This document shows, in pieces, positions 1 to 5,337 of a stretch of DNA of 5,730 bases. Origin of the DNA: an uncultured Rhodocyclaceae bacterium (GTDB lineage: Bacteria; Pseudomonadota; Gammaproteobacteria; Burkholderiales; Rhodocyclaceae). The position numbers were made by a program, and so were the translations under genes. The notes under the pieces are model-generated. The model did not search any database. It worked only from the letters and a program-made list of their open reading frames with translations, and had not been told where the DNA came from. Numbering within the stretch: position 1 is the stretch's first letter; each line of letters starts with the position of its first letter. The stretch is taken from the NCBI GenBank assembly GCA_937892345.1, contig CALAGF010000121.1, forward strand, positions 1 through 5,730, read 5' to 3'.

Positions 1-175
1 GGTGCTGGACGAAAACGGAGAGCTGGAGCGCAAAGCGGATATGTTTACAAAACGGACGATCAAGCCGCACATTCCTGTTACCTCGGTGGATACCGCCAGC
101 GAAGCGCTTGCCGTATCTATGGGCGAAAAAGCCCGTGTGGATATGGATTATATGTGCGAGCTGACCGGCAAGACC
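1..175 (+). CDS. Fragment of a large helicase-like protein of Firmicutes conjugative elements (partial, foreign to the rest)
   Basis: The frame is open from base 2 and gives about 58 plausible residues before the sequence changes character. Recognisable stretches are KADMFTKRTI, VDTASEALAVS, a KARVDMDYM-like block and an LTGKTEQ block. From memory these match an internal part of the very large (often over 2000 residues) SNF2/DEAD helicase-like proteins, sometimes fused to N6-methylase, carried by integrative conjugative elements of Clostridia. No helicase motif lies inside this short piece, so the call rests on linker-like conserved blocks only. Both ends are missing: the 5' end is the window edge and the 3' end is the join. 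The frame stays open to 526, but residues after about 58 are antisense of ygfZ and not a real protein. A Firmicutes mobile-element gene fused inside a betaproteobacterial ygfZ is most simply an assembly chimera; a real insertion is the alternative. Confidence 0.55.
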
Positions 176-185
176 GAGCAGGACT
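160..185. other. Chimeric junction between helicase fragment and ygfZ
   Basis: On the + strand the helicase-like protein is convincing up to about LTGKTEQ. On the minus strand YgfZ is convincing down to about VLLGLAG. These two blocks occupy nearly the same bases, so the stretch 161-184 fits both parents. That is the pattern expected if an assembler or PCR joined two unrelated molecules through a short shared word, though the exact breakpoint cannot be placed. It explains why both strands have long open frames (2-526 on +, 592-1 on -) that correspond to no single protein. Confidence 0.7.
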
Positions 186-592
186 TCGTCACTACATGCG
201 GTCAACGTCACCTTGGCGCGCAAAACGAACATTTGCAGGCGCTTCTTTGCGCCTTCCAGCAAGTCTGCTGCAAGCATCAGACGATACGCATCATGGGTGC
301 GCTGGACGACAAAACTGGCCTGCATCCGGCCCTTGGCAGTACACCAGCCGGCATGTTGCATCTTGCCTTCGGTCAGATGATTCACATCACTGGTGAACTG
401 GCTGTGGAGGAAGCTGCGCGCGTCTTCGCCGCCTGCTTCAATCGTCGCGAGATGGGTCAGCGGTACCAGTACGGTACGGCATTCAGCGGCCTTCAATTCG
501 CCGCTTGCATCGCCAAAATCCAGTAGTTCGGAAACTTCATTGTCAAAACGGCCTTCTGCCGATTCCAGAAAACTGCGCCAGGTGGGGGTCAT
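164..592 (-). CDS. ygfZ: Folate-binding tRNA-modifying / Fe-S maintenance protein YgfZ, N-terminal part (truncated at the join)
   Basis: YgfZ is a cytoplasmic, GcvT-like folate-binding protein that supports Fe-S cluster enzymes, including the tRNA methylthiotransferase MiaB. Read on the minus strand from ATG at 592-590, the product starts MTPTWRSFLESAEGRF and runs for about 143 residues that look like the family: SFLHSQFTSDVNHL at about 60-73, where the folate fold begins, then GWCTAKGRM at about 82-90, then LRAKVTL and a VLLGLAG block near 137-143. A strong Shine-Dalgarno AAGGAG (603-598, reverse) lies 5 bases before the ATG and fixes the start. The usual length is about 320-350 residues, so more than half is missing, including the C-terminal KGCYxGQE signature. 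The frame stays open to base 1, but those residues are antisense of the helicase fragment. Divergence from mltG is a common betaproteobacterial arrangement. Confidence 0.85.
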
Positions 593-616
593 GAGGGCTC
601 CTTGGGGGTTTGGGCT

Positions 617-622
617 ATTATA
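617..622 (-). promoter_or_regulatory. Possible -10 box (TATAAT) for ygfZ
   Basis: Read on the minus strand, 622-617 is a perfect TATAAT, 24 bases before the ygfZ ATG and just upstream of its AAGGAG ribosome site, which is a sensible -10 position. No good TTGACA-like -35 lies 16-18 bases further upstream, so this is only a candidate sigma-70 promoter. The overlapping + strand reading TATTAT at 616-621 could serve mltG, but it also has no clear -35 partner. Confidence 0.4.
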
Positions 623-649
623 TCGCCCGTTTCATGCTGCTCGTTTCAC

Positions 650-664
650 ACGGGCAAGACCCGT
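650..664 (+). other. Small perfect hairpin in the mltG leader
   Basis: ACGGG (650-654), loop CAAGA, CCCGT (660-664) forms a perfect 5-bp stem ending 19 bases before the mltG start codon. No T run follows, so it is not a terminator. In mRNA it could affect translation of mltG, which has no strong Shine-Dalgarno sequence. A 5-bp stem can arise by chance, so no function is claimed. Confidence 0.3.
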
Positions 665-683
665 CAGACGTCAACGAGTTCCC

Positions 684-1679
684 ATGCGCTTTTTAATCCG
701 CTTCTTTCTGCTGTCATGCCTTGTGCTCGCCATTGCGACTGCGGTCTTTTTCCGCTGGGCTGGTCAGCCACTGGTCATGCATCAGGAAACCGTTGATTTC
801 CGCATTACCCCCGGAAGCAGTTTGCGTACCGCCATACAAACGATGAGCGCGGCTGGTATCGAGATGGATCCACGTTTGTTCGCTTTGCTGGCCAGGGTGC
901 GTGGCCAGTCGTCGGCTATTCGGGCAGGCAGCTACAGCGCAGCGCAAGGAGAAACACCGGAATCCCTGCTCGTGAAGTTGGCAACCGGGAAGGTCAGCCA
1001 GTCAGACATCACGCTGGTTGAGGGCTGGACCTTCCAGCAATTTCGCAGCCGGATGGACGTGCATCCGGAACTGATTCACGACAGTCGCGGGCTGAGCGAC
1101 GAAGAGATTATCGAGCGTCTTGGTCTGCCTTGGAAAAATCTGGAAGGGCGGCTGTTTCCTGATACCTATCTGTTCGACAAGCAGTCCGGAGAATTGGAGT
1201 TGATCGCACGTGCCGTGCGCGTGATGCAGGACAAACTGGACGCCCTCTGGCAGCAACGTCCCGCAGGATTACCCTACCACGGGCCGGATGATGCCTTGAT
1301 CATGGCCTCGATTATCGAAAAGGAAACCGGGGCCGAACAGGATCGCCAGATGGTTGCCGCGGTGTTCATCAATCGCTTGCGCATCGGCATGCGCCTGCAG
1401 ACGGATCCGACCGTAATTTACGGCCTTGGCACACACTTCGATGGCAACCTGAGGCGCTCGGACTTGAGCCGCGACACCCCTTATAACACCTATACCCGTG
1501 CCGGGCTGCCGCCAACACCGATCGCCATGCCGGGACTTTCTTCATTACACGCAGCTTTCACCCCGGCAGCCAGCGATGTGCTGTATTTTGTGGCTCGGGG
1601 CGACGGAAGCAGCCAGTTTTCCAGAACGCTTGGCGAACACAATCAGGCGGTCAACAGGTATCAGAGAGGCAGAAGATGA
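684..1679 (+). CDS. mltG: Endolytic murein transglycosylase MltG (YceG family)
   Basis: MltG is an inner-membrane lytic transglycosylase that cuts nascent glycan strands internally and is thought to set their length. The 331-residue product matches the usual length of about 340. Residues 3-23 form one hydrophobic anchor (LIRFFLLSCLVLAIATAVFF) with basic residues at the N-terminal end, placing the rest in the periplasm. A LysM-like region follows (about 35-110, with FRITPGSS and GSYS blocks). The catalytic domain has EGRLFPDTYLF (154-164), ASIIEKET (208-215, with the conserved catalytic glutamate in the IEKE segment, E212 by my alignment), the QTDPTVIYGLG block (239-249), and YNTYTRAGLPPTPI (267-280). 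ATG 684 is chosen because the hydrophobic anchor starts there; the open frame extends back to 393, but that part is antisense of ygfZ. No clear ribosome site is visible. The stop overlaps the tmk start (ATGA), suggesting coupling. Confidence 0.96.
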   Translation: MRFLIRFFLLSCLVLAIATAVFFRWAGQPLVMHQETVDFRITPGSSLRTAIQTMSAAGIEMDPRLFALLARVRGQSSAIRAGSYSAAQGETPESLLVKLATGKVSQSDITLVEGWTFQQFRSRMDVHPELIHDSRGLSDEEIIERLGLPWKNLEGRLFPDTYLFDKQSGELELIARAVRVMQDKLDALWQQRPAGLPYHGPDDALIMASIIEKETGAEQDRQMVAAVFINRLRIGMRLQTDPTVIYGLGTHFDGNLRRSDLSRDTPYNTYTRAGLPPTPIAMPGLSSLHAAFTPAASDVLYFVARGDGSSQFSRTLGEHNQAVNRYQRGRR

Positions 1680-2287
1680 AAGGCAAGTTCATTACTTTTG
1701 AAGGCATCGACGGAGCCGGCAAGAGCAGTCATGTCGAATGGCTGGCACAGCTACTGCGAGAACGTGGCCTGACGGTTCACATTACACGGGAGCCGGGAGG
1801 CACCGAACTGGGCGAAAAATTGCGGGCCTTGTTGCTGAGCGAGTCCATGCATCTTGAAACCGAAACCCTGCTGATGTTTGCAGCCCGTCGCGAACATCTG
1901 GCAAAGGTGATCGAGCCGGCGCTGAGCAAAGGCGAATGGGTAGTCTGTGATCGTTTCAGTGATGCAACCTGGGCCTATCAAGGCGGGGGCAGGGGACTGG
2001 AAAAGGCTAAATTCCAGGCCCTCGAACACTGGGTTCACGCCCACCTCCAGCCTGACCTCACCTTGCTGTTTGATCTGCCGCTGGAGGTTGCACGCGAGCG
2101 CATCGTGCTCGCGCAGCGGGTACTCGATAAATTCGAACAGGAGCGCGTCGACTTTCATGAGCGTGTCCGCCAGGCTTACCTTGATCGTGCCCATGCAAAT
2201 CCCCAACGTATTCGGGTCGTCAACGCCGATGACACGCTCGACGGAATTCGAAAACAACTTGAAGTTATTATTTCAAGCCATTGTTAA
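1676..2287 (+). CDS. tmk: Thymidylate kinase (dTMP kinase)
   Basis: Tmk phosphorylates dTMP to dTDP with ATP in the cytoplasm, an essential step to dTTP. The 203-residue product has the normal family length. The P-loop is at 10-18 (GIDGAGKSS), the REPGG block with its dTMP-contacting arginine at 38-42, the DR motif in CDRFSDATWAYQGGGRG (91-107, D92-R93), and an arginine-bearing LID segment at about 139-156. All key motifs are intact. The start ATG overlaps the mltG stop in an ATGA arrangement and is preceded by an AG-rich ribosome site (AGAGAGG, ending 6 bases upstream). The last codon run is AT-richer than the body of the gene. Its TAA shares one base with the holB ATG (TAATG). The mltG-tmk-holB neighbourhood is a classical one in Proteobacteria. 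Confidence 0.98.
   Translation: MKGKFITFEGIDGAGKSSHVEWLAQLLRERGLTVHITREPGGTELGEKLRALLLSESMHLETETLLMFAARREHLAKVIEPALSKGEWVVCDRFSDATWAYQGGGRGLEKAKFQALEHWVHAHLQPDLTLLFDLPLEVARERIVLAQRVLDKFEQERVDFHERVRQAYLDRAHANPQRIRVVNADDTLDGIRKQLEVIISSHC
1987..1994 (+). other. KOPS-like octamer GGGCAGGG (inside tmk)
   Basis: The sequence matches GGGNAGGG, the E. coli FtsK orienting polar sequence that directs DNA translocation toward dif. It reads 5' to 3' toward the dif site at 5189, the expected polarity. Alone it could be chance. Use of the same motif in this organism is an assumption. Confidence 0.4.
2258..2277 (+). other. Inverted repeat just before the holB start
   Basis: CTTGAA (2258-2263) and TTCAAG (2272-2277) form a perfect 6-bp stem with an 8-base AT-rich loop, inside the last codons of tmk and ending 9 bases before the holB ATG. 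It occupies the place where a Shine-Dalgarno sequence would be expected, and none is visible. Ribosomes finishing tmk would melt it, so it may make holB translation depend on tmk translation. This is inferred from position only. Confidence 0.3.
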
Positions 2288-3309
2288 TGAACATATTTGA
2301 ACTTCAGCCCGCGGCATGGAACAGCCTGCTTTCCCGTCAGGAGCGCCTGCCGCATGCATTGCTGCTGATCGGACAAAAAGGTCTGGGGAAATTTCAGTTG
2401 GCGTGGGAATTTGCCGCCTATCTGCTTTGCGAAAGTCCCGAAAAATCTCACAAAGCCTGTGGCAAATGTCTCGCCTGTAACTGGTTTGAGCAGGGCAACC
2501 ACCCGGATTTCAGGCTCTTGCAGCCTGATGCCCTATCCGCGGAAGCTGAAATTGCAGAAGAGGGCAAGAAAAAGCCGAGTCAGCAGATTGTTATCGAACA
2601 AATTCGGGCGCTGGATGAATTCCTTGGCGTTGGCAGCCACCGCAATGGATTGAGTATCGTATTGCTTAATCCGGCTGAGGCGATGAACAAAAATGCTGCC
2701 AACGCAATTCTCAAAACACTTGAAGAACCACGCCCAAATACATTGTTTTTATTGATTTCAAGCGAGCCATCCCGCCTGCTTCCAACCATACGCAGTCGCT
2801 GCCAGAGCATTCCTGTCGCCTTGCCTTCGAGCGCGCTGGCAAGCCGCGTGCTGAGTGACGCTGGCGTACAGCATCCAGAGCGCTGGCTGGCTCTGGCGGG
2901 CGGATCACCCAGACTGGCTAGCGAACTCGCGGCGTCAAGCCATGGTGCCTGGATCGATAAGTTGATCGGCAAGTTGCTGCACGGTGCCGACTCTGACCCG
3001 CTCATTGCTGCCGGTGACATTGACAAGCTGCTTAAAGATAGCAAGGGCAGGGTTCAGTTGCGGCATGTCATCGAAGCCTGCCAAAAATGGCTGGTCGATC
3101 TGACCCTGAACAAAAATGGCCAGCCAGTACGTTATTTTCTGGAGCATCAGTCCAAAATGAAGGGCCTGACTGATATGATTCCCGCTACACGTCTGATCAG
3201 TCTTTACCGAACCTTGAACCGCCAGCGCCTTGAGGCCGAACAACCCCTGAATAGCCGATTGTTCCTTGAAGGTGTTTTCCTTGAATATAAAGCCCTGTTT
3301 AATCGTTGA
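2287..3309 (+). CDS. holB: DNA polymerase III subunit delta' (clamp loader)
   Basis: HolB is the delta' stator subunit of the cytoplasmic clamp loader that places the beta sliding clamp on DNA. The 340-residue product is close to the E. coli length of 334. It has a P-loop-like segment GQKGLGKF (29-36), four zinc-ligand cysteines at C48, C58, C61 and C64 (CxxC spacing in ACGKCLAC), the IVLLNPAEAMN block (about 124-134, Walker B-like region), AANAILKTLEEP (137-148), and the SRC motif (170-172), whose arginine completes the ATP site of the neighbouring subunit. A lysine/glutamate-rich insert (about 84-98, EAEIAEEGKKKP) before the helicase-like core is longer than in E. coli. ATG 2287 overlaps the tmk stop by one base (TAATG). 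A TTG two codons upstream is in frame but less likely. Confidence 0.96.
   Translation: MNIFELQPAAWNSLLSRQERLPHALLLIGQKGLGKFQLAWEFAAYLLCESPEKSHKACGKCLACNWFEQGNHPDFRLLQPDALSAEAEIAEEGKKKPSQQIVIEQIRALDEFLGVGSHRNGLSIVLLNPAEAMNKNAANAILKTLEEPRPNTLFLLISSEPSRLLPTIRSRCQSIPVALPSSALASRVLSDAGVQHPERWLALAGGSPRLASELAASSHGAWIDKLIGKLLHGADSDPLIAAGDIDKLLKDSKGRVQLRHVIEACQKWLVDLTLNKNGQPVRYFLEHQSKMKGLTDMIPATRLISLYRTLNRQRLEAEQPLNSRLFLEGVFLEYKALFNR
3045..3052 (+). other. Second KOPS-like octamer GGGCAGGG (inside holB)
   Basis: This is an identical octamer to that at 1987-1994, again on the + strand and pointing toward the dif site. I found no copy of the complement (CCCTNCCC) in the window. About 0.35 copies per strand would be expected at random for a seven-fixed-base motif in this length, so two on one strand and none on the other is suggestive but not conclusive. 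Confidence 0.4.
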
Positions 3310-3315
3310 CCGAGG

Positions 3316-3681
3316 ATGAGCGAAGTCAAACCCGTCGCACCCCAGCGCCCCAGCGTCCTGTCGCTGAATATCAACTCGAAGTCCGCGCTCTACTCTGCGT
3401 TCATGCCGCACTTGCGCCAAGGTGGCATCTTCATCCCGACGACGCGTAGCTACGCATTGGGCGATGAAGTCTTCATGCTGCTTTCCCTGATGGAAGATCC
3501 AGCCAAGTTGCCAATCGCCGGCACGGTCATCTGGGTGACGCCACCCGGGGCTCAAAACGGCCGCGCACAAGGCATTGGCGTGCATTTCAACGACGACGAA
3601 AGCGGCCACGAAGCCCGCCGAAAAATCGAAGGGCTGCTCGGAGGCGTGCTCCAGTCTGCCCGCCCGACACACACGCTTTGA
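3316..3681 (+). CDS. pilZ: Type IV pilus assembly protein PilZ
   Basis: PilZ is a small cytoplasmic protein needed for type IV pilus formation; in Xanthomonas and Pseudomonas it works with PilB and FimX. The 121-residue product matches the family length of about 118. Diagnostic blocks are LSLNINSKSALYSAFMP (15-31), GGIFIPTTRSYALGDEVFMLLSLM (36-59), IAGTVIWVTPPGAQ (67-80), GIGVHF (86-91) and the C-terminal RPTHTL. As in true PilZ orthologues, the RxxxR c-di-GMP motif of PilZ-domain receptors is absent from the N-terminal region, so direct c-di-GMP binding is not expected. It begins 6 bases after the holB stop and in the same frame. The GAGG before the ATG directly abuts it, which is poor spacing, so translation probably relies on coupling to holB. 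Its stop is 8 bases before the tatD ATG. Confidence 0.96.
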   Translation: MSEVKPVAPQRPSVLSLNINSKSALYSAFMPHLRQGGIFIPTTRSYALGDEVFMLLSLMEDPAKLPIAGTVIWVTPPGAQNGRAQGIGVHFNDDESGHEARRKIEGLLGGVLQSARPTHTL

Positions 3682-3689
3682 GCGTTCGG

Positions 3690-4460
3690 ATGCTGATTGA
3701 CTCCCATTGCCATCTAGATTTTCCCGGGTTGGTTGACGCGCTTCCCGACGTATTTTTGCGTATGGAAAACGCTGGTGTAGGCGCTGCATTGTGTGTTGCG
3801 GTCAACCTCGAAGATGGGCAAAAAATCATCGATATTGCCGCCTCTTCACCCAAGCTGTTCGCAACGGTTGGCGTGCATCCCGAATATACCGATGTCGAAG
3901 AGCCTACCGTGGAACGCCTGCTGGCACTGGCCGAGCACGCAAAGGTTGTCGCCATTGGCGAAACCGGGCTCGACTATTACTGGCACAAGGACAAGCCGGC
4001 GTGGCAACGCGAACGTTTTCGAGTTCACATCCGTGCCGCCAAAGCCTCGGGCAAACCACTGGTAGTGCATACCCGCGATTCTGCGGTCGACACCCTCAAA
4101 TTGATGAAAGAGGAGGGCGCCGATGCTGTTGGCGGCGTGATGCACTGTTTTACGGAAAACTGGGAAATCGCCCAGCAGGCGCTTGATCTGGGGTTTCATC
4201 TCTCGTTTTCAGGCATCGTAACCTTCAAGAATGCAAGCGTCGTCAAAGACGTTGCGCAGCGTTGCCCAATCGACCGCTTGCTGATAGAAACCGACTCTCC
4301 CTATCTCGCACCCACCCCTTATCGCGGGAAGCCAAACCAGCCAGCCTACGTTCGCCACGTTGCGGAAGAAATTGCCAAGCTGCGCGCGTGCTCGTTGGAA
4401 GCCTTGGCGCATGCGACGACCAATAACTTCAACGCTTTATTCAAAACCAGCATCAACTAG
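3690..4460 (+). CDS. ycfH: TatD family metal-dependent hydrolase / DNase (YcfH-like)
   Basis: This is a TIM-barrel amidohydrolase-superfamily protein; family members have metal-dependent 3'-5' exonuclease or DNase activity, and the position next to holB is that of E. coli ycfH. The 256-residue product has full family length. All metal ligands expected from the family are seen: HxH at H6/H8 (IDSHCHLD), E91 in GETGLDYY, H127 in VVHTRD, H152 in MHCFT, and D202 in ETDSPYLAP, followed by RGKPNQP (212-218). ATG 3690 is preferred because MLIDSHCHLD is the standard N-terminus. An in-frame TTG at 3678 overlapping the pilZ stop (TTGA) would add four residues and is a possible coupled start; neither has a strong ribosome site. 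The exact substrate is not predictable from sequence. Confidence 0.95.
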   Translation: MLIDSHCHLDFPGLVDALPDVFLRMENAGVGAALCVAVNLEDGQKIIDIAASSPKLFATVGVHPEYTDVEEPTVERLLALAEHAKVVAIGETGLDYYWHKDKPAWQRERFRVHIRAAKASGKPLVVHTRDSAVDTLKLMKEEGADAVGGVMHCFTENWEIAQQALDLGFHLSFSGIVTFKNASVVKDVAQRCPIDRLLIETDSPYLAPTPYRGKPNQPAYVRHVAEEIAKLRACSLEALAHATTNNFNALFKTSIN

Positions 4461-4467
4461 CCCGATC

Positions 4468-5127
4468 ATGAAAAATCACCTCAAATTTTCACTGCTTGCC
4501 TTGGCATTTCCGGTGCTGGTGCATGCTGGCACCTACGATGATCTGATTGTTGGGGCCAAAATGGGCGACCTGAGTGGCATTCGCACGCTGGTGACTCGTG
4601 GTGCATCGGTGGATACGACGGACGTCGACGGGAATACCTTGCTCATGCTGGCAGCACGCGATAATCATGCAGAACTTGTTCGCTTTCTCGTTGAACAGCG
4701 GGCCAAATTAAATGCAAGAAATACCGCCGGCGACACTGCTCTTGCGCTGGCAGCATTCCGTGGCCATTTGCGTATTGTCGAAATCTTGATCGCCAAAGGG
4801 GCATCTCAGGAAGTCGCTGGCTGGCCGCCACTGGTATACGCCGCATTCGGCGGGCACGGCGAAATCGTCGACTATCTCGTAAAGCATCAAGCCTTGATTG
4901 ATGCGCAAAGCAGTAATGGCATGACTGCATTGATTGCAGCCTCGCGCATGGGGCACATGAATGTCGTCAAGCAATTGCTGAAGTACGGCGCATCTCCCGC
5001 AGTTGTAATGGACACCGGCGAAACAGCGCTCGACATCGCGCGCAAATTCGAAAATACGGATATCGCCGAGCTGCTGCAAAAAGCCGGCGGCAAATCCGGC
5101 AAGACTGTGGATATCCAGGTTCGTTAA
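4468..5127 (+). CDS. Exported ankyrin-repeat protein
   Basis: The 219-residue product begins with a Sec signal peptide: two lysines (K2, K6), a hydrophobic core at about 7-18 and a VHA-G cleavage site after residue 20. Almost all the rest is ankyrin repeats, about six units: roughly 22-50, 53-83 (DGNTLLMLAARDNHAELVRFLV), 86-115 (GDTALALAAFRGH), 118-148 (WPPLVYAAFGGH), 150-181 (GMTALIAASRMGH) and 183-205 (GETALDIARKF), then a short polar tail. The mature form should be a periplasmic protein-binding scaffold with no enzyme domain. ATG 4468 is chosen because the signal peptide starts there, 7 bases after the tatD stop; the frame is open to 4360, but that part lies inside tatD. No Shine-Dalgarno is visible, so coupling to tatD is likely. 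Ankyrin proteins in this position occur in several betaproteobacteria; the binding partner is unknown. Confidence 0.9.
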   Translation: MKNHLKFSLLALAFPVLVHAGTYDDLIVGAKMGDLSGIRTLVTRGASVDTTDVDGNTLLMLAARDNHAELVRFLVEQRAKLNARNTAGDTALALAAFRGHLRIVEILIAKGASQEVAGWPPLVYAAFGGHGEIVDYLVKHQALIDAQSSNGMTALIAASRMGHMNVVKQLLKYGASPAVVMDTGETALDIARKFENTDIAELLQKAGGKSGKTVDIQVR

Positions 5128-5133
5128 ATCACG

Positions 5134-5180
5134 GAGGTTGTTCGGTTTGGGAATACTCATAATCCAATCCGAAAAACCTC
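5134..5180 (+). terminator. Long hairpin after the operon, probable terminator
   Basis: Left arm GAGGTTGTTCGGTTTGG (5134-5150) pairs with right arm CCAATCCGAAAAACCTC (5164-5180): 15 of 17 positions are complementary, with one G-A and one T-T mismatch and a 13-base loop. It starts 6 bases after the ankyrin-gene stop, where the operon terminator should be. Only a weak T-containing tail (AATCTTATACTT) follows, so it is not a textbook Rho-independent terminator. It ends 8 bases before the dif site. Confidence 0.6.
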
Positions 5181-5188
5181 AATCTTAT

Positions 5189-5216
5189 ACTTCGCATAAT
5201 TTGTATTATGTTAAAT
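5189..5216 (+). other. dif: dif site for XerC/XerD recombination (chromosome dimer resolution)
   Basis: The 28 bases split into a XerC arm ACTTCGCATAA (5189-5199), a 6-base centre TTTGTA (5200-5205) and a XerD arm TTATGTTAAAT (5206-5216). The XerD arm is identical to that of E. coli dif, the XerC arm shares its inner CGCATAA, and 23 of 28 positions agree overall. The core forms the expected imperfect palindrome (CATAAT, four bases, ATTATG). dif lies in the replication terminus, where XerCD activated by FtsK resolves chromosome dimers. It sits in a non-coding gap between two converging genes, and two KOPS-like octamers on the left point at it. The centre differs from the common TGTATA. A dif copy used by an integrated phage or Xer-dependent mobile element would look the same. 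Confidence 0.85.
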
Positions 5217-5219
5217 CGG

Positions 5220-5240
5220 CTTCGCAAACTTATGACAAAC
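5220..5240 (+). repeat. Possible degenerate dif-like half-sites next to dif
   Basis: Just after dif comes CTTCGCAAAC followed directly by TTATGACAAAC. The first resembles the XerC arm and the second the XerD arm, but there is no 6-base centre between them. It may be a decayed partial duplication of dif or an accessory Xer contact, or chance in AT-rich sequence. Confidence 0.25.
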
Positions 5241-5307
5241 GGAATGGCTCGAATTCCATCGAATGAAGTAATTCTGATAACGATCCGGAAGTAAAAGTGA
5301 TAAACAG

Positions 5308-5325
5308 GGTTTGGGTGACCAATCC
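5308..5325 (-). terminator. Small hairpin downstream of the minus-strand coiled-coil gene
   Basis: GGTTTGG (5308-5314), loop GTGA, CCAATCC (5319-5325) forms a 7-bp stem with one T-T mismatch, 12 bases beyond the stop of the minus-strand gene. On that strand the stem is followed by CTGTTTATCACTTTT, a broken T-rich tail, so it is a weak terminator candidate. The stem sequence is the same as the inner stem of the hairpin at 5134-5180. Confidence 0.4.
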
Positions 5326-5337
5326 AATCTCACACAC

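Larger units (their letters stand above)
5128..5337. other. Non-coding gap between converging genes, holding hairpins and dif
   Basis: This 210-base stretch is visibly richer in A and T than the genes on its left. It carries, in order, the operon hairpin, the dif site, the degenerate dif-like half-sites and the second hairpin. A 28-codon frame from 5208 to 5294 begins inside the XerD arm and has no ribosome site; I do not call it a gene. No promoter is evident, as expected between convergent genes. Confidence 0.6.

Noticed and set aside
1..163. Continuation of the ygfZ frame on the minus strand to the window edge
   Set aside because: It has no stop, but the residues do not resemble YgfZ and the opposite strand encodes recognisable helicase-like blocks.
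176..526. Continuation of the helicase-like frame to the stop at 526
   Set aside because: These codons are the antisense of a well-supported ygfZ coding region.
393..683. N-terminal extension of mltG by about 97 codons
   Set aside because: It is antisense of ygfZ and the intergenic region, shows no MltG similarity, and would place the membrane anchor internally; ATG 684 begins right at the anchor.
1751..2257. Minus-strand open frame (168 codons) opposite tmk
   Set aside because: It is antisense of an intact tmk, with no recognisable domain.
2281..2286. TTG start for holB two codons upstream
   Set aside because: ATG 2287 fits the family N-terminus (MNIFELQPAAW) and forms a typical TAATG coupling; TTG gains nothing.
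2935..3789. Long minus-strand open frame (284 codons) opposite holB, pilZ and tatD
   Set aside because: It is the shadow of three well-supported + strand genes and has no family-like motifs.
4360..4467. Earlier start for the ankyrin protein inside tatD
   Set aside because: It overlaps tatD in another frame and would bury the signal peptide; ATG 4468 gives a classical exported N-terminus.
5208..5294. 28-codon + strand frame starting in the XerD arm of dif
   Set aside because: No ribosome site, no recognisable product, and its start lies within a protein-binding recombination site.
5134..5329. Transposon ends or CRISPR repeats made of the GGTTTGGG/AATCCAATC copies
   Set aside because: There are only two copies with different internal spacing, no transposase and no target duplication; terminator hairpins explain them better.
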